From assembly GCA_958296045.1 (NCBI GenBank), contig CATQHT010000003.1, positions 879,246 through 943,245 on the forward strand: DNA of 64,000 bases. The letters run 5' to 3'. Below, one piece after another: positions 7,349 to 15,974 of this stretch. The DNA comes from Rhodothermales bacterium (GTDB taxonomy: Bacteria; Bacteroidota; Rhodothermia; Rhodothermales; Bin80). A program made the position numbers and the translations under genes. How positions within the stretch are numbered: position 1 is the stretch's first letter; each line of letters starts with the position of its first letter. Below the pieces are notes generated by a model. That model was not told the DNA's origin and searched no databases. It was given only the letters and a program-made list of their open reading frames with translations.

Positions 7349-9151
7349 GTGATGCGCCCGCTCGCCCGCACCCTTCATTATTTTGTTGACTATCAGCGTC
7401 TCTTTGTACCGGGCCTGCTATACACGGTAATCGGTGCAGGATTCACTATAGCGGTGCCTGTGGTGGTACGTCAGGCCGTGGACAGCATTCCGCGTTTCGT
7501 CACGTTATTTCGCCAGTTCGAGGGTTCCGAGGTACAGGGGCAGCTGTTTGCGGACTTTTTCTGGGTGCTGTTATTGTTCGGTCTTGTGGTGGCTGGACTG
7601 AGCATTTTGAGCGGCTACTGCACCTTTCTGATGCGCCAGACCGTGGTGGTGGCTTCACGCCATATTGAGTTTGACCTTCGCAACCGACTGTTCAGCCATC
7701 TGCAGACGTTGTCGCGCGACTTTTACCTGAAGAGCGCCACCGGCGACCTCATCACGCGGTGCACCAGCGATATTGAGCAGGTACGGCGCTACATCGGTCC
7801 CGCCGTTATGTACATCACGCGCACCGTGGTGATCATTGTGGTGGCAATCGTTGCGATGTTCCTTATTTCGCCCACGCTGGCGCTGTACGCGCTGCTCCCG
7901 ATGCCCTTTCTCACGGTGGCAGTTTTCTATGTTTCCAAGTACATCCATATCAGAAGTGAGCAGCTCCAGCGGCAGTATTCCAAGCTAACCAGCCGGGTGC
8001 ACGAGGCACTGACCGGCATCAGAGTCCTCAAAGCCTACACGCGCGAAGAAGGGGAAGCCAAGGCTTTTGAAAAGGAGAGCGCCCTGTACAAGGAGCGCAT
8101 GCTTGGCTTCGCGATCGTGGACGCGGCATTTCGTCCGCTGTTTGTCCTGGTGGTGGCGGTGTCGGAGATTTTGGTCGTCTGGATCGGTGGCGGTCTGGTG
8201 GCCGAAGGTGCAATAACTATAGGCAACATCGCGGAGTACATCATCTATGTGGCGCTTATGACATGGCCTGCCGCCACCGTGGGCATGGTGGTAACCATGG
8301 TGCAGCGGGCTTCAGCGTCGATGGAGCGCATCACCGAGGTGCTCGACCAGGAGCCTGCCGTCTGCGACGGAGCGCAGACCAACACCGGTATCCGCGCCAT
8401 ACGGGGTGCTGTCTCGTTTGAAGATGTGTCGTTTCGTTACGAGGGGGATGATGCCTGGGCACTCAGGCATGTGTCGTTTGACATCCCTGCAGGCAGTACG
8501 CTAGCGATTGTCGGCCGTACGGGTTCAGGTAAGACGACGCTAATTGAGCATGTTGTGCGCCTTCTGGACCCAACCCAGGGCACCGTGCGCGTGGATGGCC
8601 ACGACGTTCGCACCTTGCCACTTGGGATGTTGCGCGAGGCGGTGGGCTTCGTTCCGCAGGATGTGTTCTTGTTCAGCGACACGGTAGGCGGCAACATTGC
8701 CTTTGGTCGTACGGGAGCAGCTCAGCCCGACATCGAAACGGCCGCGTATGAGGCCGAGCTTCTGGACAATGTACAGGACTTCCCCGCCGGCTTTGACACG
8801 CAGGTTGGCGAGCGTGGCGTCGCCCTGTCTGGGGGTCAGAAGCAGCGCACGACCATCGCTCGTTCGCTGATACGCGAGTCGCAGATCCTGATTTTGGATG
8901 ATGCGCTCAGTAGTGTTGATTCGAAAACGGAGCACCGTATCCTCGGCCATCTGCGGCGGCGTTTTGGCAGGCAGACGCTGGTCATTGTCAGTCACCGCAT
9001 CTCCACCGTTCAGGACGCAGACCTGATTCTGGTGCTAGAGCAGGGTCGCGTCACGCAGCGCGGCACGCACGAGTCACTGACCGCGGTTGATGGCCTGTAT
9101 TCCAGGCTCTATCGTCGGCAGCAGCTGGAGGCGGAACTGGAGGCGTTATGA
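7349..9151 (+). CDS. ABC exporter half-transporter with degenerate Walker B site
   Basis: About 600 residues: a six-helix exporter membrane domain (residues 15-310), then a nucleotide-binding domain. Walker A is GRTGSGKTT, the signature is canonical LSGGQKQ, and the H-switch is VSHRIST. Walker B ends ILILDDALSSVD, with Asp where the catalytic Glu normally stands. That makes this the degenerate partner of a heterodimeric exporter of the BmrC/TM287 kind. Starts at GTG 7349 or ATG 7352 are equally possible. The stop overlaps the ribonuclease Z start (ATGA), and the second half-transporter follows immediately after. Confidence 0.9.
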   Translation: MMRPLARTLHYFVDYQRLFVPGLLYTVIGAGFTIAVPVVVRQAVDSIPRFVTLFRQFEGSEVQGQLFADFFWVLLLFGLVVAGLSILSGYCTFLMRQTVVVASRHIEFDLRNRLFSHLQTLSRDFYLKSATGDLITRCTSDIEQVRRYIGPAVMYITRTVVIIVVAIVAMFLISPTLALYALLPMPFLTVAVFYVSKYIHIRSEQLQRQYSKLTSRVHEALTGIRVLKAYTREEGEAKAFEKESALYKERMLGFAIVDAAFRPLFVLVVAVSEILVVWIGGGLVAEGAITIGNIAEYIIYVALMTWPAATVGMVVTMVQRASASMERITEVLDQEPAVCDGAQTNTGIRAIRGAVSFEDVSFRYEGDDAWALRHVSFDIPAGSTLAIVGRTGSGKTTLIEHVVRLLDPTQGTVRVDGHDVRTLPLGMLREAVGFVPQDVFLFSDTVGGNIAFGRTGAAQPDIETAAYEAELLDNVQDFPAGFDTQVGERGVALSGGQKQRTTIARSLIRESQILILDDALSSVDSKTEHRILGHLRRRFGRQTLVIVSHRISTVQDADLILVLEQGRVTQRGTHESLTAVDGLYSRLYRRQQLEAELEAL

Positions 9152-10092
9152 AGCTTGTTCCTCTTGGCACCAGTGCGGCTTCGCTGGCGCATGGACGCCA
9201 CCCGGCCTCCCTGGCTTTGGTGAGGGAGGGGCAGATCCTTTTGTTCGACTGTGGGGACGGTACGCTTTCGCGGCTCATCAGCGCTACGCTCAATCACGGA
9301 AAGATCGCGGCCATCTTTATTTCGCACCTGCATGGCGACCATTATCTGGGCCTGTTCGGACTGCTTAATGCGATGTCGCGCAGGGATCGCAGCGCTCCGC
9401 TAGTAGTGGTAGCTCCAAAGCTCCTATCCCAGGTGATGGCACAATTGCCTGGGGTAAGAGCACGCGACTTAACTTTTCCTGTTGAGCTTGTTGCCACTGA
9501 GGAGGCCATAGCGCAGCCTGTTGTATACCAGACCCGGGCGTACAAGGTGGAGGCACGGCAAATGGACCACGGGACAGCTTTTGCGGTGGGGTATCGCTTG
9601 GAGGAGCATGTTCGCCCAGGCCGCCTTGACGTGGCTTCTGCGATGGAGCTGGGCATCACTGGCTTTAGAGACTTCTGGCGCCTGAAGAACGGTGAATCGG
9701 TCCATAACGCTGATGGCCGTCTAGTAACGCCCGATATGGTACTGGGCCCGCCCCCTCCTGTCCAGATCTTTGCGTATACGGGGGATACGCGCCCATGTAG
9801 AGGCGCCATCCAACTGGCCCAAGACGCTACGTTGTTCGTCCATGACGCTACGTTTGCTGATGAGCATCGGCGAAAGGCTGAACTCACCGGGCATTCCACG
9901 GCGGTGCAGGCCGCAAAAGTCGCGCAAGAGGCGGGGGTCTCAAGGCTGCTGCTCACACATTTTAGCGCCCGATACAAAGATCTAGCACTACTGGTGAACC
10001 AAGCCCGGCAGGTATTTCCAGAGACAGAGGCGGCGCGGGAGCTTCATCCCGTCATTTTAGATGCCCGCCCAACCCCATTGCGGGTGGAGTGA
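9148..10092 (+). CDS. rnz: Ribonuclease Z
   Basis: A 314-residue metallo-beta-lactamase-fold nuclease: N-terminal LVPLGTSAA, the metal motif SHLHGDHYLGLFG, later AYTGDTRPC and HDATF, and the C-terminal motifs GHSTAVQAA and LLLTHFSARYKD. RNase Z matures tRNA 3' ends. It overlaps both neighbouring ABC genes (ATGA at the front, TGATG at the back), so it is translated from the same transcript as the transporter. This context has no obvious functional explanation. Confidence 0.9.
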   Translation: MKLVPLGTSAASLAHGRHPASLALVREGQILLFDCGDGTLSRLISATLNHGKIAAIFISHLHGDHYLGLFGLLNAMSRRDRSAPLVVVAPKLLSQVMAQLPGVRARDLTFPVELVATEEAIAQPVVYQTRAYKVEARQMDHGTAFAVGYRLEEHVRPGRLDVASAMELGITGFRDFWRLKNGESVHNADGRLVTPDMVLGPPPPVQIFAYTGDTRPCRGAIQLAQDATLFVHDATFADEHRRKAELTGHSTAVQAAKVAQEAGVSRLLLTHFSARYKDLALLVNQARQVFPETEAARELHPVILDARPTPLRVE

Positions 10093-11861
10093 TGGCAGAT
10101 AAGAGGGGTTTGGACGGTCGCATCTTGCGTCGCATTGTAGGGTATCTCATGCCCTACAAGCACTGGGTGCTTCTGGCGTTCGTGTTGGTGATGGTGGCTG
10201 CTTTTGTGGGGCCGGTGCGGCCGAAGCTCGTGCAGCTTGCCATTGACGACTACATCGTTCCGAACGACCTCACAGGGATCCACGTGATTATTCTGCTGCT
10301 GCTCGGTGCAGCAGTGGTCGAGGCAGTACTCGGATTCATCAATGCGTACTTCACGCAGTGGATTGGTCAGAGCGCCATCTATGACGTGCGCGTACGTGTG
10401 TACCGCCACATTCAGCGCCAGCCGCTGGGCTTCTTTGACCGCACGCCGATCGGGCGACTGATTACGCGGACAACCAGCGATGTGGAGTCACTGAGCGATG
10501 TGCTTTCTGCCGGGGTTGTCCTGATTATGGGAGACCTGTTTCGGCTGGTCTTCATCACGGCCTTCATGTTTTCCTTAGACTGGGTGCTGGCGATCGTCAC
10601 TTTGTGCGCGATGCCGTTCATGTTGTGGGTTACCAACTGGTTCAAGCGAAGTGTCCGCGCGGAGTATCGCCAGGTGCGCAAACAGGTGGCCCGCCTCAAC
10701 GCGTTCCTCCAGGAGCACATCACGGGGATGAAGATCGTGCAGCTCTTCGGCCGGGAAAAGGAGGAGATTAAGGCCTTTGTCAAGATCAACGACCATCACC
10801 GCAGCGCGCACCTCAAGACGGTGTTTTACCACTCGCTGTTCTGGCCAGCCGTGGACATCCTGGCCACCTCCACCATCGGACTTGTGCTTTGGGTTGGCGG
10901 GATCCGTGCACTGGCGGGCGGGCTGACTGTGGGCGTGCTTATCGCCTTTGTGCAGTACGCCCGCCAGTTTTTTCAGCCGATACGTAACCTGTCCAACCAA
11001 TTCAATACGCTGCAGTCGGCTATGGCGGGCGCCGAGCGCATCTTCGATGTTCTTGACCGCGACTATTCGCTTCGCGAGCCTTCGGGCCCCATCCCTGCCG
11101 ACGTGATCGAGGGACACATAGAGTTTCGCGGCGTATGGTTCAGCTATTCTGAGGAGCCCGATTGGGTGCTCCGTGACGTGTCATTCACGATCACTCCTGG
11201 GCAGACCGTGGCCATCGTCGGTGCGACTGGCAGCGGCAAGACCACCATCATAAGCCTGCTGTTACGTTTCTACGATATCCAAAAGGGTCAGATACTTTTG
11301 GACGGGCGCGACATCTGCACGTACAGGCTGGGCTATCTCCGTTGGCGTATCGGGCTAGTGCTGCAGGATGCTTTTCTGTTTTCAGGGTCTGTGGAAAGGA
11401 ACATATCGTTGGGCCATCCAGATGTCACGCTGGATCAGGTACGTCGGGCGGCAGAGTCTATTGGTGCCAATGAGTTTATTGAGCGTTTGCCGGGGGGATA
11501 CCAGCACGATGTGCATGAGCGTGGCAAGTCGTTGTCACATGGCCAGCGGCAGCTGCTTTCGTTTATCCGCGTGTTGGTATATGATCCAGACTTATTGGTG
11601 CTGGACGAGGCGACATCCAGCGTGGATACCGAGACAGAGCACACGATTCAGCGCGCGCTGGGCAAGCTTTTGAAGAACCGAACATCGCTCATTATTGCGC
11701 ATCGTCTTTCCACGATCCGCCACGCTGACATGATTCTGGTGCTGCACAAGGGCAAGTTGCGCCAGCGCGGCACGCACGACGAGCTAATCGCCCAGGATGG
11801 TCTGTACCACACGTTATACGCCCTCCAATACAAGCACCAGGAGGTGGCAGCCGCTGCTTAG
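10092..11861 (+). CDS. ABC exporter half-transporter with degenerate signature motif
   Basis: About 589 residues with exporter membrane domain and NBD. Walker A is GATGSGKTT and Walker B LLVLDEATSSVD has the catalytic Glu, but the signature is LSHGQRQ instead of LSGGQ. Paired with the upstream half-transporter, this predicts one competent site (this Walker A/B with the partner's LSGGQ) and one degenerate site (the partner's Asp with this LSHGQ), the standard layout of heterodimeric exporters. The substrate is unknown; lipids or drugs are typical. ATG 10092 overlaps the rnz stop; GTG 10089 is an alternative. Confidence 0.9.
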   Translation: MADKRGLDGRILRRIVGYLMPYKHWVLLAFVLVMVAAFVGPVRPKLVQLAIDDYIVPNDLTGIHVIILLLLGAAVVEAVLGFINAYFTQWIGQSAIYDVRVRVYRHIQRQPLGFFDRTPIGRLITRTTSDVESLSDVLSAGVVLIMGDLFRLVFITAFMFSLDWVLAIVTLCAMPFMLWVTNWFKRSVRAEYRQVRKQVARLNAFLQEHITGMKIVQLFGREKEEIKAFVKINDHHRSAHLKTVFYHSLFWPAVDILATSTIGLVLWVGGIRALAGGLTVGVLIAFVQYARQFFQPIRNLSNQFNTLQSAMAGAERIFDVLDRDYSLREPSGPIPADVIEGHIEFRGVWFSYSEEPDWVLRDVSFTITPGQTVAIVGATGSGKTTIISLLLRFYDIQKGQILLDGRDICTYRLGYLRWRIGLVLQDAFLFSGSVERNISLGHPDVTLDQVRRAAESIGANEFIERLPGGYQHDVHERGKSLSHGQRQLLSFIRVLVYDPDLLVLDEATSSVDTETEHTIQRALGKLLKNRTSLIIAHRLSTIRHADMILVLHKGKLRQRGTHDELIAQDGLYHTLYALQYKHQEVAAAA

Positions 11862-13091
11862 CGCGGCAGGTACGTCCTGCGAACCGCCGGAGCTATCATC
11901 TTTGTTCTTGGGCTGCAGTGACTGGCGGAGGAATCAGATGGCGTTGGGAGAATACTCATGTCGCCGACGTAACTGCCACTGAGATCCAAGGCGATGCCGG
12001 ATCGGAACGATACGGCGCATCAGCGTACGGGTCTCACCGTGGACGAGTCATCAGACCATCACGTGCATATCTCGATCCGTTGGCGACCTATGCCTCGTGG
12101 TTTGCCGGATCCTCAGTCTGGTCGTAGTCGAGACCATTGCGCTCTTGGATTCAACGGCACAGCCCGGTTTGGCACGGTTGCCGCAGGCAGACAATGCCCA
12201 TGCATGCCCGAGAGGCAACTGATGCAAAAGCCGAATCCGTAGTTCAAGATCAGATGGGAGGACTAGTATTCGGCAGCTGCGTGTTGGGATACAGACTCGA
12301 TTTCCTGCAGGCTGCCTTCCTTACCCTTATCGAAGCGGCGGGAATGCCTTCCGCGATACACGCGCCAGCCGTTTCAGGGCTTGCTGTGCGCCACGGACGG
12401 GCCAGCCACCGAGACTGACGGCCATGCCGGGCCAGAGACCTGGCCAGGGTCGCCATTCGCGAGTAGCCCGCATGCCACCGAGATGCGGTTTGGGATCAGT
12501 GATTCCGAATTTGGGTTTTCGGTGGAGGAGAGGAATGGATCTGTTTTCGGTAGGCTACACGCACGCGGGTTGCAGAGGAGGCTGTCGAATGGTTCGAACG
12601 GGCAACAAGAAGCCACATTTGCGGCGCCATCTGTCCGCCCAATAGACTGCGACGGTCTTCCAGGAATCTAGAATCCCCGGTTCTCGTGTTCTTGACGTGC
12701 AATCCTTGAGGATCTGGAAGCGGAAGGCTCCAGCGGAGGCGGATGACAATACAACCTACCCCTCAACGCCACCCAAATTTGGAATCGCTGCTCTGGGACC
12801 CGTCGGCGGGCTTGATCCGAGGAGATGCCTTACTATATCGCCTTACGTATGCTTCGTACTCGCGAACAGCCAGCGGTTGCATTGGGCGAATGGCCGGCGG
12901 CGGGTCTTGCAGCGGCATGCCCGCACGTTTCCCACTGGTGCTGAGCTCCACCAATTCGCTGCCTTCGGCCTCTGATCGGATGCTCCGAGGGATGGAACCT
13001 GGACTTCTGCCACATCGCGGCTTTGCCGTGACGCAACCGATCCGACCCAGAGCCGTAGTACAATTCGCTACTCGTTCAGGCGATTGCTATT
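11862..13091 (+). other. 1.2 kb gene-poor stretch
   Basis: No reading frame here is long or family-like enough to support a gene. Short open segments occur on both strands but none shows a motif I recognise. Given the decayed mobile DNA elsewhere in the window, a degraded insertion is possible, but nothing in the sequence identifies one. Confidence 0.5.
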
Positions 13092-14441
13092 ATGAATAAT
13101 GCGTATCGACAGGCTCCGGGATCGTCTGGAATCCGAAGCTCTGGGCTCGCGCTTCCTGCCGTATTGGGATGCTTCGTTATTGCGGCCTTCATTGCTGTTT
13201 CGTGCGGCCCTGCGCAAGCGCCACCGGACTCCGCTGTGATCGACACCACAGGCGTACAAATCGTGGCGGACAACCATGGGTTGAATTTTTCACAGCCCGA
13301 ATCGATTATCGAAAGCGCCCGCGCACGGATCCTGACAAGCGATCCGCTAGGCAGTACAGCCCGGTGCACGCTGGGCGATTCGCCTGTTTTCCGAGTCGGC
13401 GATGACGAGACCGAAGAGGCGCAAATGTTTTCCAGGGTTCGGGGGATGGGCCGACTTACCGATGGATCGGTGGCGGTCGCCGAGCGGGCGAGCCGTGAGA
13501 TACGCATCTTCGGGGGACACGGCCGATTTCTTCGCTCAATGGGCGGTCCGGGCGATGCTCCGGGGGAATTCCGCGATCCCTTCGTCCTCTGGGTACTTCC
13601 TGGCGACACTCTCTGGGTTGGCGATTATAGTCCCTATCGTTTCGTGGTATTCACCTCCGCGGGCGAGTTTGTACGCAATGTTGCGTTGGACCCGGTCTAC
13701 GTGAATCCCTCGCACGCTGGAGGTGTGCTTGACAATGGAAGCTCTGTGAACGCATGGCAACAGCGCGCTCTCATTCGTGACTTCTCCGCTCCCGATACGC
13801 TAGTTGTAGAGATGCATGATCGGGACGGCCATCGGGTCAAGGAACTCTCCAGAATTGCTGGGCGCTCGTTTGGCCAAACTCGCGCGTCGGAACAATCAAA
13901 CTTCTACTTCGGCAGGATCTTCGATTCCGACGGTTGGGCTGACGCGAGAGAACGCACTATCGCGCTGGCACACACCGCGACCCCCGAGGTCTACCTCTTT
14001 GACGAGACCTTCCGCCTCCGTTCGATCGTGCGTTGGCACGTTCCCGACCAAAGGGTGACCGCCGCCGATGTGCGGGCTTGGCGCAAGGAGTACATCGAGA
14101 GACAAAGCACAGCCGGCAGTACTTGGAGTGAGGAATTCGATAGTCCGCTGGTCAGCCGGGAACGTCCAGCAGCCGACCGGTTCCCGACATTCTCGAGCAT
14201 ACAGGTAGGACGAGACGGGCGCCTGTGGGTAAGACCGTACCGACGGCCGCGCGCGGAGCCTACCCGGTGGATGGGCTTTTCTCGCGATGGATCATTCCTT
14301 TGTCACCTTGAGCGCCTGCCGGAGGAGTCCAGCATCGATATATGGGAATTCGGGGCGGATTATGTGCTCGGGGTTTCCGTCAGCGTTAACGGGACTGATA
14401 CGGTCGTAATGTACGCACTCACAACGCCTGGGGAGGCTTGA
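13092..14441 (+). CDS. 6-bladed beta-propeller lipoprotein, function unknown
   Basis: A 449-residue secreted protein: an N-terminal hydrophobic stretch ends in a lipobox (FIAVSCGPAQ), followed by repeated propeller-type units such as GSVAVAERASREIRIFGGHG, GDTLWVGDYS and DGRLWVRPY. This is typical of the 6-bladed beta-propeller lipoproteins found in multiple copies in Rhodothermota, Bacteroidota and Gemmatimonadota. No enzymatic residues can be assigned. It lies between a gene-poor region and the candidate defence pair, which is on the opposite strand. Confidence 0.7.
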   Translation: MNNAYRQAPGSSGIRSSGLALPAVLGCFVIAAFIAVSCGPAQAPPDSAVIDTTGVQIVADNHGLNFSQPESIIESARARILTSDPLGSTARCTLGDSPVFRVGDDETEEAQMFSRVRGMGRLTDGSVAVAERASREIRIFGGHGRFLRSMGGPGDAPGEFRDPFVLWVLPGDTLWVGDYSPYRFVVFTSAGEFVRNVALDPVYVNPSHAGGVLDNGSSVNAWQQRALIRDFSAPDTLVVEMHDRDGHRVKELSRIAGRSFGQTRASEQSNFYFGRIFDSDGWADARERTIALAHTATPEVYLFDETFRLRSIVRWHVPDQRVTAADVRAWRKEYIERQSTAGSTWSEEFDSPLVSRERPAADRFPTFSSIQVGRDGRLWVRPYRRPRAEPTRWMGFSRDGSFLCHLERLPEESSIDIWEFGADYVLGVSVSVNGTDTVVMYALTTPGEA

Positions 14442-14735
14442 CCCATTTGTTATGCACTGCAGACCTGGGTAGCCGCTGCCGTTTACACAAACCGAGTGGC
14501 AGCATGTGCCGCATCGATACGGAGATTTCCGCATGCCGCCGATGCGGTGGCTATTGAGAGCAAGAGCGATCGCAGGCCCACCCAAGGTGTACTGAAATCA
14601 TAACCAGTGGATATTGCCAATGGGACGCTCATCAGTGAGCGTCGAGAGGCCGTACAGCAAGAGTAGGAGTTATGAAGCGGCCTCGTCGCTACCACTTGTG
14701 CATCCGAGTCTGTTGCTTGGACGCGTCTAGGACCA

Positions 14736-15974
14736 TCACACCGGTTGCGCCGCATAAATCGTGAGCATTACTTCCGCATCGTCGAACACCCGAAACATTG
14801 GTCGCCGCCCAGAGAGCTCCAGACTCTCCTGCAATATGATGGGCACACCTTCCCCGCGTCCCTCCATCAGGAATTGACGGCCGATCTTCCCTGTTGGATC
14901 CTCGACCCGGCACTTGGCCAGCAGTGTCGTCAGCAGTTCATTGCGAGTTGATTGCCGAAACTCAATGGAATCAACCGTGACAGAGTTCGGTAGCGGGCCG
15001 GGCGAATAGAGTTCCAGCCGATCTGCGAACATCAACAGGCGAATCTTTGATCCGTGCACGGAATAGTCGCGATGCGCCACCGCGTTCACGATAGCCTCAA
15101 AGGCGGCACGCAGACTGAACTGCGGGATGTCCACGCGCCCGGGGGCCTTGCGAGCGGCCACCCTCATGTTGCGCCGAACAAAAGTCATCGCCTCTGCGAC
15201 CTGCTCGTCCAATGATCCAGTGATATCTCGGGCATCTACCTGATAGTTTCCATCCTGGCGAGTTCCTTGATAGCATACTGCTTGAATAAATGCACCAGGG
15301 AGCCACCGCTGCGGACTCGAAGAGCACATCAGGATTCCGCCTACGGTTGCACGCGCTTCCCTTGACTCGTCGTTCGTGACGAGCTTCATTTTCTTGAACG
15401 TAACAAGGTCGGCAGCATCGGGCATTGAGAAGCAGCGCCGCCGATCCGGTTCGAGATCGACGAACGTCGTCCCAGGCACCGCCTGTTCCTCGAATCGGTA
15501 CCGATGGGCCTGACTTCGCTGCTGACCGAGGCGCAGCAGGTAGTCGGTAGGGATCTGTCGCTTTGAACTGCCCTGCCTATGAAAGTAACCTCCGGGGCTT
15601 TTGTGAAGGTACAGGCCGCGCGGAACTTCGACCTTGAGGAGGGGCCGCAACTCACCCGCTGCATCAGGGAGCTCCACGCGGATAGCATAGAACCGCAGCG
15701 GTGGTTCGATGCTATCGTTGCAAATTTCGGAAACGTACTGATCGACCAAGTCTAGTCGCTCGACCGGTATCCCGACGATGTCTCGCGTCCTATCATCAAC
15801 GCCAAGCACCAGGACTCCACCTCGCGAATTGGCAAACGCCGCAAGTTCGTCTGCCAGCGTTTCGCGGCGTGGACCCCTTACTCTGTCTCCCTTGAATGAC
15901 ACATCCTTCAGCTCAAGCGAACTGTCTTCGCCCAGCTTTATCCTGCGTAGCAACTCCCCAGGGCTATCAGTCAT
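14736..15974 (-). CDS. AlbA_2 (Schlafen-type) plus GHKL ATP-binding protein
   Basis: A 412-residue protein. The N-terminal AlbA_2 domain (about residues 15-130) has ELKDVSFKG and DELAAFANSRGGVLVLGVDD. The C-terminal GHKL-type ATP-binding region has FEAIVNAVAHRDYS, LELYSPGPLP and RGEGVPIILQES. AlbA_2/HATPase proteins are usually annotated as putative regulators and are common in defence islands; related Schlafen domains can bind or cleave RNA. The start overlaps the stop of the upstream PHP-ATPase gene by 8 bases, so the two are very likely co-translated. A joint anti-phage role is inferred. Confidence 0.8.
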   Translation of the reverse strand: MTDSPGELLRRIKLGEDSSLELKDVSFKGDRVRGPRRETLADELAAFANSRGGVLVLGVDDRTRDIVGIPVERLDLVDQYVSEICNDSIEPPLRFYAIRVELPDAAGELRPLLKVEVPRGLYLHKSPGGYFHRQGSSKRQIPTDYLLRLGQQRSQAHRYRFEEQAVPGTTFVDLEPDRRRCFSMPDAADLVTFKKMKLVTNDESREARATVGGILMCSSSPQRWLPGAFIQAVCYQGTRQDGNYQVDARDITGSLDEQVAEAMTFVRRNMRVAARKAPGRVDIPQFSLRAAFEAIVNAVAHRDYSVHGSKIRLLMFADRLELYSPGPLPNSVTVDSIEFRQSTRNELLTTLLAKCRVEDPTGKIGRQFLMEGRGEGVPIILQESLELSGRRPMFRVFDDAEVMLTIYAAQPV

